Below, piece after piece: positions 21,857 to 32,942 of a stretch of DNA of 64,000 nucleotides. Under the pieces are notes generated by a model. It did not search any database, had not been told where the DNA came from, and saw nothing but the letters and a program-made list of their open reading frames with translations. The number at the start of each line of letters is the position of its first letter. The first letter of the stretch is position 1. This stretch comes from Silene latifolia (taxonomy: Eukaryota; Streptophyta; Magnoliopsida; Caryophyllales; Caryophyllaceae). The translations under genes and the position numbers were made by a program. Location of the stretch: the NCBI RefSeq assembly GCF_048544455.1, contig NC_133537.1:307867738-307931737 (forward strand). Direction: 5' to 3'.

Positions 21857-23980
21857 CTTTTCTTATTTGCACTCTCTTCATTGGCAGACTGAAGCTGAGA
21901 ACGTAGATGCCCCTAGAATGAGAAAATGGAACAAAATTGGCATTAAGAAAGCTTTACATAGAACTTGAGAATCTGTATCACCTTAACTTCCAAATGTGAA
22001 ATACATTTAACAAAGGGAAAGTGTAAGTTAAAGCATTTGCAGTGACAAAAACGTACTTACCTTTTCCCTTTGAATACTTAGAAGCCAAATTTGAGCTCGT
22101 TCCACTTTGTGCATCAAAAGACCAAGTTCCTCTTTCCTCATATGTCATTTACATGCAAAGAAAAGGGTGAGACACAAACAACCATAACAAATACCACACA
22201 AACAACTAACGATATATCAAAATCAGCAAAGAGATATAGATTATACTGAAAACATGTATCAAGCGCCCAAAAGATGCATGAAATCCAAAATTAATATAGG
22301 TGTGTCTCCTTTGAATTTCACTCATAGGAATGTGATGAAGTTAAGCTGTAATTATTATATTGTAGAACAACAGTAAACAAAATTTTTAAGGCTGCAACAT
22401 ATTTGACCTCCTTTTTTTAGAACTTCCAATATCTTTTCATTCTCCTCAGCCAAACCAAGCTGCTTATTTTCCTCCATCTAAAGATCCAAAAGTGGAGAGC
22501 TCTGTTAACTTAATGGTTTATCAAGACAAAGTCTAACTATAGAATGATAAAAAATTCAAATTTCTAGCGAAAGCTAAGGCCACAATCCTATTATTCATTT
22601 CGTTATATTCTTGGCCATGTGATAATCAATCAATCAATCAAACATGCTGTAAAATTATACTTGTAGGGACATCGTGTTATTCAGTGCGAAAATAGGTCGA
22701 AAATGGAACTGCTATGACCATACCGCAAAAAGATGCACATAAAAAATCAGGCAAAAACCATTCCATGCAATGCTACCAGTAGTTCTAGTTGACGATTAAA
22801 GTCTCCTTATCGTTACTTGTTGATTTTTCAGATGTGCCGCCTAAATACCTTGACCTCAACTTTCATCTTCCGGTTCTTAGTCTCAAGTTCGGAAATTTTT
22901 AAGTCTTGCTCCTGCAACCAACAGGATGTTAGTACCAGTGCGGAGAAGTCACTTACATTAAAAGTTCTAAGCCATTAAGTTTTCAGAGTCGTTACCCCTG
23001 GCTATGGGTCTAAAACTCATTATATAAATCTGTCAGAACACGTGTTGTGTTGTATGTATTCAGTAACCAGATCAAACTTCATTTAAGATATCAAAGTCAA
23101 GTTAAAGGAGTACTCACAGAAAAGCATTTTCCCCAAACTTTGCTCTTTTAATAAGTTTATCAACTTATTCTTCGTATCTCTTGAGCAATGCATTGAACAA
23201 ATCCGATCAATTTATCCTCAGGTGGTGCTTTCTTTAAATCTATCCAAATACAACACAATCATAAAAAAAATGCATATATCCACTAATCCATATAGTAAAA
23301 TATCACTTTGTCTGAATGGTAACATGATAGAATTAACTCAAAACCCATATAGCACGAGCGGAAATGTTCCAAAAATAACTATCCCCACCACTTATGTACC
23401 TTATGTACGACTTCAAACTACTATCTAGTACCCTTTCTGTTCTAATCAATTCTTTACCTTTTTTTATTCCTTATTATCAGGGGTATTTAAACAAATGATT
23501 GGGACGGCAGAGAAATTTGGATCTCAAGTGAAATTCTTCTTCATTGAAAAGAGTAACAGCGGATTCGGATCTTTCGCGGTAAAAAATAACGAACTCAAAC
23601 TGAAATAAACAACAAATTTGGGATTCAAAATCGCTTGCTAAAAGCAGAAAATACCAGTAAATAACGAAAGAAAACTGAAGTAAATATAAAAAAGGAACTA
23701 AAAATCACTTGTAAAAATGAGAAAATACCAGCAAATAACGAAATTAATCTAAACATAAACAACAAAAATGAGATTCAAAACCGTTTGTAAAAAGGAGAAA
23801 ATACCACCAAACAACGAAATTAAACTGAAATAAACAATAAAAAGCATTACATGTCAAAATATGAATAATTTATGAGAGAAACACAATGTTGAAAAAAGAG
23901 AGTAAAGAACATACCAGGCTGTCCATTTTATCTTCCACTTCCAGAAGAGTAGACAGAGACACATTCATACAGCCATCATC
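21857..23980 (-). pseudogene. Captured multi-exon coiled-coil gene fragment
   Basis: Five minus-strand exons with splice-like ends, in order: about 23980-23915 (ends LSTLLEVEDKMDSL, donor GTATGT); 22911-22849 (63 bp, EQDLKISELETKNRKMKVEV, donor GTATTT); 22477-22408 (MEENKQLGLAEENEKILEVL, weak donor GTCAAA); about 22136-22061 (KEELGLLMHKVERAQIWLLS, donor GTAAGT); 21912-21857 (GHLRSQLQSANEESANKK, donor GTAAGG). The heptad-like, Glu/Lys/Leu-rich text predicts a continuous coiled coil. I do not recognise the family. Start and stop exons were not found, so it is a gene piece. It is oriented like the enclosing H3. Confidence 0.6.
23575..23850. repeat. Tandem repeat of about 75 bp, 3-4 diverged copies
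   Basis: A unit with agaaaataccagyaaataac and gattcaaaa.cg.ttg recurs with its ataccag anchor at 23651, 23725 and 23801 (74- and 76-bp spacing). It lies in an intron-sized gap of the captured coiled-coil gene. Confidence 0.75.
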
Positions 23981-25825
23981 TCAAAAACTGTCAACCCACG
24001 AGCTGATCTGGTGTAGAGGCTCATATATATTTGCATCCTTCTTGACACGACCAACTGAGTCGACGGGGTATTCATGCTTGTTTACCAAGAAAACCCAAAA
24101 AAATCGCCTTAAAACTAAAATCAAGTTCATCAAAGCTGCAAATTTGTGTCAACCCATGGAAAACTTTAACAAGTGTATATATGAGTAATATGACAGTAAA
24201 GGTATAGTTTAAGTAGGTTCGTATTTGACCAAAAGCACAGTAACTCCCATTGAGATTGAACAGAAAATAGTTCTCCACAGTTTGGGAACATTATAATCCC
24301 CACTAAGCACTATAATCCACTTTAATAGGTGATCATTGATTCCCATGTTAAAGAATAAGGTATTTTTCGAATAAGTCATTTCATTTGCGATCTTACAGAA
24401 ATAATTAGTCTTCCAGCCCTAACCATTTCATACCATTTCTCACATATATTTCATTATATCTGATCAGACTTCAAAATGATTTCACAAGCATTAACCTTTA
24501 TTAAACCAAATTAAAGATGATGAAGATAACTACAGCACATAAAACCAAAGATTATATAAACAAAACCACACAAGCGCCAGCTAACAACATAATCAACCTG
24601 GAAAGGAATCAACTGCGTGTATTAACAACTTCGAGGATTCAATTACCTTCGAATTGAATCCTAGCTTACATGAATACATGAAGCATCTTATGACTTTCCA
24701 AGTGATCAAGGTTTATAATTACCACTGAAAAAAACTAATCACTAATTACCTTCTTACTTCCCAAGTGATCAAGCTCTCCACTTCCCACGCTAATCAACTA
24801 ATTAAACCGAAAAAGCAATATCCTACGCACTAAATTTCCCACTAAAAACAACTAATTAAAGCAATTAAGCAATCTCCTAACTTCCCAAGCGATCAATTCT
24901 ATAATTATCAACATTTCTTCACTATAAATCATTACAATCAGCTACCCAAACATATATAAGAACAATCACATACTTAATTCCACCTCTAAGAAATCCTTTC
25001 AAAATAAGAAGTTTATAGTCAAGCAAATAATGATTAACACATGCAGTAGCATAAACAAAGCTACAAAACAATGGTGTTAACGTAACAAGTATATATATGG
25101 AGTAATCTACCCGACCACAAAACAAATGAACCCATCATAGATTTGGGACTAAAACACATCTTATCGGATGAAATACGTAATCTTTTGATCTACACATCCA
25201 ACAACAACAGCAACAACTGCTAAGTACTATCAGAAACAAAATAATTTGACATTAAACAACGAAAATCTCAAATTAAAATCATACCTAGATTGAACCCCTT
25301 TGTAGTCTTCCTAGATCACCATCTCATCTACCCTTTTCTGCTAAAAGCAATTACAAATACTCAGCCTTATTTGAAAAAAACCCATCAAAGTTCAGCAATT
25401 TTTATAGTGGCTTCCGAAACTCAGCCATGGACATAACAAATACTCCTCGTTTTTGAAGATAAAAGTAAAGTGAAATGGTATGAGGAAAATATGCCTGTGA
25501 AGGCTAACAAAATTAGTGATAAAGAAGAATCAGGAATGAAAGGAGAAAATATATGTGGTTGTGAAAATAGAATGGAGAAAGGAAAGAAAGGGAAAAAAAT
25601 GTTGTGCCTGTAAATGAAGGAAAAAGGAGAAAGACTTTGGCCTGGAGTTGGATTTGTGAACGCTTGATATGTCCAAAGGTAATCCCAACTAAAGCCTAAT
25701 GGAAACCCCAACCCACTTAGACACAAATGTTAATCGGATGCAAGTTTTTTCCACTGTTCATTGCAAGATTTACTATTTATTAGTGAATAGTATCTACCTT
25801 CTCACATTTTTTTTATAAAGGTGTA
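23981..25825. other. Helitron H3 5' part, no gene recognised
   Basis: AT-rich sequence upstream of the coiled-coil fragment. The minus ORF at 25421-25726 is Ser/Phe/Pro-rich and looks like leader sequence rather than protein. Helitron subterminal motifs begin near 25750. Confidence 0.4.
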
Positions 25826-25879
25826 AGACTAGTTGTTGCGCCGCGCTCTCCCGGGCGCGGAGCCCCAATTTGTGTTTCT

Positions 25880-26265
25880 GTATTTTCTAAGTTTTGAGAA
25901 ATATCGCTAACGGCTGCGGTTGTTTTGTGCGAAGTATGATGGGTTGAAGTAGTTAATGTATAGGAAGTAAACAACATAGTATTTCCAGTGAAGCTAATTA
26001 TTTTGACAGATTAGCAATTCCGCATCTAGAAGCCATTAATTTCTAAATAACGCTAACTGCGAGGAGCTAATTATTTATAAGTTTGTGCAGATTATAACGT
26101 ACAACCCTAACATTAGACGATTATTGTTAACTTGTAAAGCAACGGTTACAAAAGTGCACCAAAATTTGCCAAGGCAGCTTTTAAACGTCTTGCTTCTTTA
26201 GTTTAGAGAAACTTGCTTTAGCACCCACTCTAGTTGCTGTGCTCTAGAAACAGCAGTTGTGGGGA
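25880..26265. other. Helitron H4 3' region, non-coding
   Basis: Sequence between the H4 3' hairpin and the last RPA-like exon recognised. No ORF of note. Confidence 0.4.
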
Positions 26266-26269
26266 CGAC

Positions 26270-26900
26270 CTATGTTCTCTGAATTTTAGATTCGATGTAC
26301 TCTAGGAAGTTTTCCCGTTCCTGCAGATCACAAAATGTGTACATATATTGTAAGTTGTTTAGGTTTGTATTTTTAACAGAGGTATGAGTGTTTCTTATAA
26401 CGTAAACAGCTTATTATGGGCCGGTAGTTTAACTTAGCAGACAGTAAATATACAAGGTACCACGTATAGTAATGTTATTACCTGCACAAGCATTTAATAC
26501 AAAATGGATGCCTCCATTTCTACAAGCTTTTCTGAGCTGTTAGTGGATGCTGTTAGTGTGTATTCCCCGGACGCGTCTGTTGCTTCAAATGTTATTGTCA
26601 TTCTGTATATGCATACCAGATTACAGTTAAGAACCCGTAATGGTGTTGTTTGTAGTGTTGTCGGTTATTTGGTGGTGTGCGGGGGATGGAGTGGGGGTAA
26701 TTTGCATTGTTGAATTATTACCGTGGAATTGAGGTGACGTTTGCTGTAAAACATGAATCACATGTATATACAGAGCCCTTAGGTTGACTGCTGCTTGTGC
26801 CGCAAAAGCTGCAACCAAGGTACAGGTGTATGTCGTATTTGCTGAAGTTGTTGAGCTTAATGTACAACCAGTGGGATTCCTCTTGTAAAGTGTTGGTAGC
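26270..26900 (-). pseudogene. RPA1-like protein, C-terminal part (zinc-finger OB domain)
   Basis: Minus-strand exons of a replication protein A large-subunit-like protein, which binds single-stranded DNA through OB folds. Exon 26900-26722 has the Cys cluster of the C-terminal domain: YLGCSFCGTSSSQ then YTCDSCF (CxxC...CxxC). Exon 26602-26501 continues the OB fold (MTITFEATDASGEYTL, later EKLVEM). An exon near 26322-26270 reads ERENFLEYIESKIQ. Sites are GT-AG. It is separated from its upstream exons (49,035-50,671) by the inserted LTR retrotransposon. Helitron-encoded RPA proteins have this arrangement, but a captured host RPA1 is an alternative. No internal stop was seen in the exons read. 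Confidence 0.7.
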
Positions 26901-27047
26901 CTGTAATTTGTACCATTTTTGTAAACATTGTTTTATAAACACGTACGCTCGTGAGAGAAATGTTCAGTATTCTTAAATAAAAACAGTACTTTCGCAATGT
27001 ATTAATATTTTGTGCACACGAATCGGGTTAGTGATAAGTGTTCATGT

Positions 27048-27643
27048 TGATGGGGCATATTCTGCACCCGCTGACCGAGTCAACATATTGAGCAAGGTCA
27101 AAGACATCCACAGCAAGTCAACGTATTAGACAGCCTAACCGACGCAGCCTGTCGGCCTGTCACTTGGGTCTCGGTCTAGGCAACCCGGCCGGTAGGAGAC
27201 ATATCCGCGTACTCATATCCAAGACCCCTCGGCATGGAGTCAACAAGGCGGTAGGCCTGCCGCCATGGGTCCCTCGGCCGAGGGTAGAACAATCTTTCCA
27301 CCTGCTCTGCCACTTGGCCACTACGTGACAAAAGGTGAAAGTCTATAAATACTCCTCAATCCTCATTGAGAAAACGATCCAATAATCCACAATTCACCCT
27401 AATACTCACTATAAATCTGGTATAAACTCCCTTATCTCTATACAATATACTTTGCCAAGTAACACACAACTTAATCTCTTTAAGTTTACTGACTTGAGCG
27501 TCAGAGTGAGTACGCTCGGTACCAAGCCGAGCCCTCGGTTTGTTCATTGTTTCAGGAGAGGCCGAAAGGGAGAGTCAAGCAAAGACGTCATTCATCAAGC
27601 TTACGTGGTCATAAAACACTGCTCCGAAATTACACCCGGAACA
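27048..27643 (+). repeat. 5' LTR of the Tat element
   Basis: 596 bp, TG...CA. Matches 48356-48956 with scattered substitutions and small indels, including a segment in the first 220 bp where gcggtaggcctgccgcc and gccagccggcctgcc differ, and an extra cttggcca repeat in the 3' copy. A tataaatactcc TATA-like motif (27343-27354) precedes the likely transcription start. The region begins with the Helitron-flanking catgt. Confidence 0.9.
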
Positions 27644-27645
27644 AT

Positions 27646-27662
27646 TGGCGCCGTCTGTGGGG
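27646..27662 (+). promoter_or_regulatory. Primer-binding site of the Tat element
   Basis: TGGCGCCGTCTGTGGGG starts 2 bases after the 5' LTR. TGG pairs with the CCA end of a tRNA; the TGGCGCC start is common in Tat and Athila elements. The exact tRNA cannot be fixed by eye. Confidence 0.75.
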
Positions 27663-27735
27663 AACCATACTAAAAGCTGGTCACCTACCTTTTAAAAAAA
27701 AAACAAACCAAAAAACCATTCAAAGAGCTAAGAAA

Positions 27736-28587
27736 ATGTCAAAACAGCCAGAATTTGTGAGTGTAGAAACCGAACTCTACCAGGATGACACATTCCCTAA
27801 TTCTGAGATCAGGCAGTCCCCCACCGGTCGAGTGATTGAGCCGGTGAAGTACGGGATGCCAAGTGAGCTGAGAAAACACCGTACGCCACGCCAGGTCACT
27901 ATCATGGGACATGTGGTCGATGCGCCAAAGCGAAGCTATTCCTGGACACGATGGGTAGTACGCCGATCACCCCCGCCGCAACGACGGTGACGGCAGCACA
28001 CCCACAGGTGACCAGGGCCCATAAAGTGACCCCGAACAACTTGTCCGGGGCGATACAAGGAGCCATGCATACTAGGACGCCGGCGGAGCCCGTGCGCCGG
28101 TGGAGACAAAGTCCTTCCCCACTCGCGGGAGGACGGCGTCGCCGCGGCAACAACGAGGCCACCCCCGAATAAATGAAGAAAGAAGTCCGACTCTCCAAAG
28201 TCGGACAACAAGAAGCCCTTCCCGCCACGGGGAGAGAAGCCGGACTAGGGTTGCGAGGAGCCGATCGCCACGTGTCATTCGACACGTGGTCGACTGACCC
28301 CTCGGTGCCTATGTCCTCGAAATCTCCGTGCCGACCAAACTGAAGCTGCCGTCCCTATCATACAAAGGGGACAGTGACCCAACCGACCACGCCGAGGCTT
28401 TCGAGTCTTACATGTCGGTATGGGAGCAACCTGATGAGGTATGGTGCCGAGTCTTCCCAACAACCCTGCATGGGATGGCCCAGAGTTGGTACAAAGGGCT
28501 GCCTAATGGTTCGGTATACTGCTACGCCGACTTAAGGGATAACTTCATAGCCCAGTACGCCTGCAACAAGAGGAGGGCCGTGGAGAC
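27736..28587 (+). pseudogene. Tat element gag, N-terminal part, interrupted
   Basis: An ATG at 27736 opens a frame of about 85 codons (MSKQPEFVSVETELYQDD...). After frame changes in a GC-rich, Arg/Pro-rich linker (27960-28300), a clear gag core begins at 28328 (MPTKLKLPSLSYKGDSDPTD), continuing with AFESYM, WCRVFPTTLHGMAQSWY and FIAQYA. This is the retrotransposon gag domain that forms the particle. It is cut at codon VET by the nested element and resumes at 39614. Separate frames in the linker mean gag was already damaged or is sequenced with indels. Confidence 0.8.
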
Positions 28588-30069
28588 TGATACGTGCCTA
28601 ATGTATAGTCTTTTTGGCCTTTTTCAGCACGTATTTCTATGCATTTCTATGCTATTTTTATAGTATTTTGCCCCGAATTGGCTACTTTGGTGTATTTGGT
28701 CCTTTTTGTAGGAATGATCGCGAAAGTAGCGGAACCATGCTCTTTTCTGTCCTTTTGCATGCATTTAGAGGAGACGGGACCACCCCAGAGTGAGATGTTG
28801 CACTTAGAAGTGTCGTCGCACGCTTTACGAGGCATTTTGGTGAAGACGTGAGCTGAATTGAAGACCCAGGTGGTCTATCGAGCTGTTTGGTGGTCTATCG
28901 AGTGATCCCTAAGCTTCCCAAGACTCGATCGAGCTACTGCTTACTCGATCGAGTGATCCACACATGACCAGTCCTCGATCGAGTTCCCTGATGCTCGATC
29001 GAGGAGTTTCTGCTGAGCTGATGGTCGATCGAGTAGTCTAATCTACTCGATCGAGAGGCTTTTGACTTCGTGGGCTTAATCAGTCCGTGTTTTAGTATTT
29101 CCGCATAAACACTTAGACTTTTTCTATTTAACCGAGGATTACTAGGTTAATTAGCATCTCTTTTTACTCTGAGACTATCTCTTTTACTATCATTCATATT
29201 AGAAAAACCTACTGTTACTTTTACGTTGCTTTCACTTGGGGATTATTGCACTCGGATTTCGTCGTTCTTTACGCCGGATTGCTCAGATTGTAATCTCCTC
29301 CTTCTCTTAATAATAATTAACCTTTTGTTGCTCTTAATTCTTGTTTATGTTATCATTATTTCTTACCCTAATTTTCGCTTATTGCGCTTTATAATTATTA
29401 TTTCGTTATGTCTTTGCTTTGGAATTTTATGTCTTTGTTAGATTAGTTATGAATATGAGTAGCTAATTCCCCTTCATGTTGGGATTAGGGGATCTGCGGT
29501 AGAATAATGACGACGTAGTGAATGAATTAGACGAATTATTTAAGAGACTCTGTCACTATAGCAATATAAGCGTAATCACCGAGCCTAGTTGAGTGCACGC
29601 TTCTATGTCACCTATTAAAGCGGCTACAATTAATCCTGGATTGAAAGATTGGACTAAATAGGCTGCTATAAATGATAGACTACCCTAATGAGGACGAAAG
29701 TTAAGTTAGTGGTATTTTAGGGTGGGAAGTGGACCGAAAGGACCTTCTAATATCCGTCTCACAGTTAGTTAAATGCGAGTCATTTCTTTGCTAAGTTGTT
29801 GAACTACCGTAGTGAACCGAAGTCCCGACATGCCTCTCTCTTATTGATAGTTTAATTCATTTCCTGCTTTGCTGCTCTTTCCTTATTTCTCTTCCTTCAA
29901 CTCCGTAGTTAGAAACCAAATTTTAATCAACCCAATTGTTACCTTAGGATTAGAAATAGATAGCTGTAGTTACATTCCTCCCTGTGGATTCGATACTCGA
30001 CTGCCTCTACTACATATTTAGTTGAGACCGTTAGGTTTTATTTTTTGATGTGACGCGACAGACGTGTCA
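28588..30069 (+). repeat. 5' LTR of the Athila-like element
   Basis: 1,482 bp, TG...CA. Matches 38130-39608. Carries six tcgatcgag palindromes at 28924-29053 plus two ctatcgag variants just before. A 70-residue ORF (28639-28851) present in both LTRs has no domain and is likely chance. Confidence 0.9.
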
Positions 30070-30074
30070 AATTT

Positions 30075-30092
30075 TGGCGCCTTGCCATTCTT
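30075..30092 (+). promoter_or_regulatory. Primer-binding site of the Athila-like element
   Basis: TGGCGCCTTGCCATTCTT begins 5 bases after the 5' LTR. Its TGGCGCC.TTGCC core resembles the tRNA-Asp site reported for Athila elements, with mismatches. Confidence 0.65.
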
Positions 30093-30202
30093 GCGGGGAG
30101 GCAATTGTTCAATTTACTATTTGTTTAGTTTTAATTCCTTTTTTCGGTCTAAGGGACATCAGTTCCTTGGACTATTCTCATTCTTGTCTGTAGTTTCTTC
30201 TT

Positions 30203-31397
30203 ATGCGCAGGTCGCAAGGTGGTCCACTACTACCTTTTGATCCCGAGATTGAGAGATCTCTACGCGTAAAAAGGAGACTTTTATTCGAACAACATGCAGA
30301 GGAAGAGCCTAGTTCTCGTGGTAATTTTTACGAGAACGAGCTTTTCGAAGACAACCCGCCGTCTTCTCCAGTTTCCGACCATTCACTTGAGTCTATCACT
30401 TTCCCAGAATTTCCCGAAATGGCCGAGGAAGCTACCATTGCTAGTCACTCCGAGCCCACCGCTGACAATCTTTATAAAGGGTTCGAACTGCCTGGAGATG
30501 CTAGGAAGTTCGAGCCTAAGCCTTCTTACATTAGCATGGTCGAGAAAAATCAGTTCGGGGGAGCTGCGAAGGAAGACGCAGCTCAACATATGGAGACTTT
30601 CATTGATTACTGCTGCTCCATACCACCTCCCACTGGCGTGACAGCCGACCAAATCAAAGAAACGATGTTCATTTTCTCACTCCGCGATCTTTGCGCGGGA
30701 GTGGTCTGAGGATTTGGACAAAGTCGCTCACGGCATAACAGATTGGAATTCGCTAGCATTGGCGTTTTATAAGAAATATTTCTCTGCTTCGAGAACCATA
30801 GCCATCAGAGCTCAGATAACCAGTTTCAAGCAGGGACCCGACGAGAACTTCCACGAGGCATGGCTTCGTTTTAAGAAACTAGTGCGTACCATACCACACC
30901 ACGGTTTCGAAAAATGGAGTTTGTGCAACCATTTTTACAATGGTTTATATGATGATCACGGGCTATATTAGATGCGTGCCAACGGTCGATTTTCTGACAA
31001 CTTGGGGCCGACGAAGGGATGGAAAATAATAGATGATTTAGCCACTCATAGGGCTGAATACGGGAATTCAAGGGGAAACCAAAGGAGAGCTGCTGAGTCC
31101 TCTTCAGTGGCTGCGTTAGAGGCCCTTACTGCTAGGTTCGACAAGTATGAGCTAGGGGGAGCTCTAAAGCCAGGGATGTACCAGGTTAATGCCATGACAG
31201 ACGGTCCTTTCGTGCATGCGAGATGTGGGGTAGATGGACATGTCGTGATTATTGTCCTAGTCCTTATGAGCAATGTCTTTGCCTTTCAACATTACAGGCA
31301 AAACAACACTCATTATGAGCCGAATATCCACCCCAATCTGAGGTGGAGCAACCAGAACAACGTACTCAATCCCACCGCTCCTCCAAATCGGCAGTGA
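30203..31397 (+). pseudogene. Athila-type gag, frameshifted
   Basis: The frame from 30203 gives an N-terminal region, then FGGAAKEDAAQHMETFIDYC and IKETMFIFSLRD, which is the gag core. It shifts near 30685 and continues in the frame of 30714-30971 (FYKKYFSASRTIAIRAQITS, FHEAWLRFKKL, PHHGFEKWSLCNHFYNGL). A stop at 30969-30971 is followed by a continuing frame to 31397 (DNLGPTKGWKIIDDLATHRA). These are the conserved blocks of Athila gag, the particle protein. At least one frameshift and one in-frame stop break it. Confidence 0.8.
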
Positions 31398-31485
31398 CCC
31401 TATATTCCTCCACACCGAAGCAACAAGGCTACCGAAGCCTCCGTCTTTCAACCCTCCTAACCAAGGTGCCTCGTCATCTAGTGGG

Positions 31486-32025
31486 GTGACTGAGATAGGT
31501 GAGTTGAAGTCCATGATGCAGTCCATTGCTAAGCAATTACAACAAAAGGACACGGCATTCAAGGCCCTTGAGACTCAAGTTGCGCAATTAGCCGAGAATC
31601 AATCCTCCAGGAAGCCCGGTCATTTGCCAACTCAAAATGACAAGAATCCAAATGAGACGGTGCATTTGATAGAGTTGAGAAGCGGTCTCTCTTACGAAGG
31701 ACCAGAAATGAAGAAATCAGACCCGGGGGAAGCTGTTACTGAAGATGAACAGTGTTCTGTTCAGAGAAAAGGACCTACGACACAGGAATTACTCGATCGA
31801 CTGAAGATTGGTGCTCGATCGAGTGGAATTGGTGAGGAAGTGGTCGATCGAGTGAGCACAAGTGCTCGATCGAATGGAAAGGAGACGAGGTTGGTCGATC
31901 GAGTAGGGATGTTGCTCGATCGACCGATGTTCTTGAAGAAGGAGCTCGATCGAGTGACCACACTGCTCGATCGAGTAACATTGATGACGGGAAGCTTATT
32001 CGAGAGCCTGCTAGTGCTCGTTTAA
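31486..32025 (+). pseudogene. Gag-protease linker region with palindrome-encoded LDRV repeats
   Basis: An open frame of 179 codons begins with a helical gag tail (MQSIAKQLQQKDTAFKALET). Its second half is written largely by CTCGATCGA palindromes, giving repeated LDRV/ARSS peptides (for example VDRVS, LLDRP, ELDRVT, LLDRVT). This part has no family counterpart I recognise. Its in-frame persistence over eight palindromes is notable, but a function is unproven. Confidence 0.55.
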
Positions 32026-32404
32026 GCGATGAATTACCAGAAAGACCTCGTTCGAGAGGTAAGAAGCGCCCAAAGAATACCGAACTCGCTCCGGAAGATA
32101 CTTTGGAAGCGAGGAACAAGGGACTTGAGATTCCAATTACGGTTCCCTTCCGAGGCGGCTGCGAGAATACCAAGATTAATCAACGAGTTTAGCAAATTTG
32201 TTGAGTGTTGAAGAGTTTGGAAGTTTCCGTGCCGTTCTTTGAGTTCTTGACTAAGGTACCTTCTTACTTGAAATTTATGAAAGAGATTTTAGCACGTAAG
32301 AGGACCATAAATGATAATGAGACCGTAGCCTTGATCGAGATGGGGTGACCCTATCTCAAAATAAGCTACCTATTAAGCAATCGACCGGGTAGTTTTTCGA
32401 TCCC

Positions 32405-32942
32405 TTGTCATATAGGTATGCGTTGATTGACAATGCGCTATGCGATTTAGGCGCTAGCGTAAGTGTTTTACCTTTGTCTCTAGCTAAGAGACTTGGTGTG
32501 ACAAAGTTGAGTTGCACCAATATGATCGTCCGGATGGCCGACCGTAGTCTATCACGGCCACTAGGTGTAGCGGAAGACGCACTGTTAGGATCGGGAAGTT
32601 CTTTATTCCGTTGACTTTGTCGTCCTAGATATCCCCGAAGATGTGCATACCCCTATCATTTTAGGGAGACCATTTTTGTCCACTGCCCGTGCGGTGATAG
32701 ATGTCGATGGGAAGACTTTAACATTTCGGGTAGGGGATGAGGAATTGACTTTCCGTCGGTCCCAATTCCGGAGGGCTCCCATGCAAGCTCGGCCTTGCAA
32801 TGCCCTCTCTTTCGTTGACCCTATTATTGACACTCCGGATGAAAGTTTGGAGATTATTGCTATTATTGCTAACCCTCCGCCTCAGATTGAGAGCAACAAG
32901 GAGGAAAATTCGTCTGTTGTCCTTGCCTGCAGTACGAGATGA
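32405..32942 (+). pseudogene. Athila-type aspartic protease fragment
   Basis: The frame at 32405 reads ALIDNALCDLGASVSVLPLS then RLGVTKL, the active-site region of Athila-type retroviral-like proteases, where D-L-G takes the place of D-T/S-G. After a shift near 32600 the frame at 32643 reads TPIILGRPFLSTARAVIDV, the conserved ILGRPF block, and KTLTFRVGDEEL. It would cleave the gag-pol precursor. The break makes it inactive as it stands. RT should follow but does not. Confidence 0.75.

Larger units (their letters stand above)
18727..25828 (-). mobile_element. Helitron-like element H3, 7.1 kb, with a coiled-coil gene
   Basis: The 3' end on minus is a clear hairpin (stem accgcgcg/cgcgcggt, plus 18739-18746 and 18753-18760, 6-nt loop), then a short spacer and CTAG (18727-18730), with host A at 18726. 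The 5' end on minus reads TCTTACACCTTTATAAAA, ending exactly at 25828 where the next element begins. The subterminal ATGTGAGAAGG and ACTATTCACTAATAAATAG match H1. The sequence beyond the 3' hairpin (gatcacaatgaaa) is shared with H1. No Rep/helicase ORF is visible. Confidence 0.7.

Noticed and set aside
28639..28851. 70-codon ORF repeated at 38181-38393
   Set aside because: It lies in both LTRs of the Athila-like element and has no domain; the duplication reflects the LTR, not a gene pair.
31795..31977. Spaced TCGATCGA motifs as a CRISPR array
   Set aside because: The repeats are 8-10 bp palindromes with irregular spacers in a plant retrotransposon, with no cas genes.
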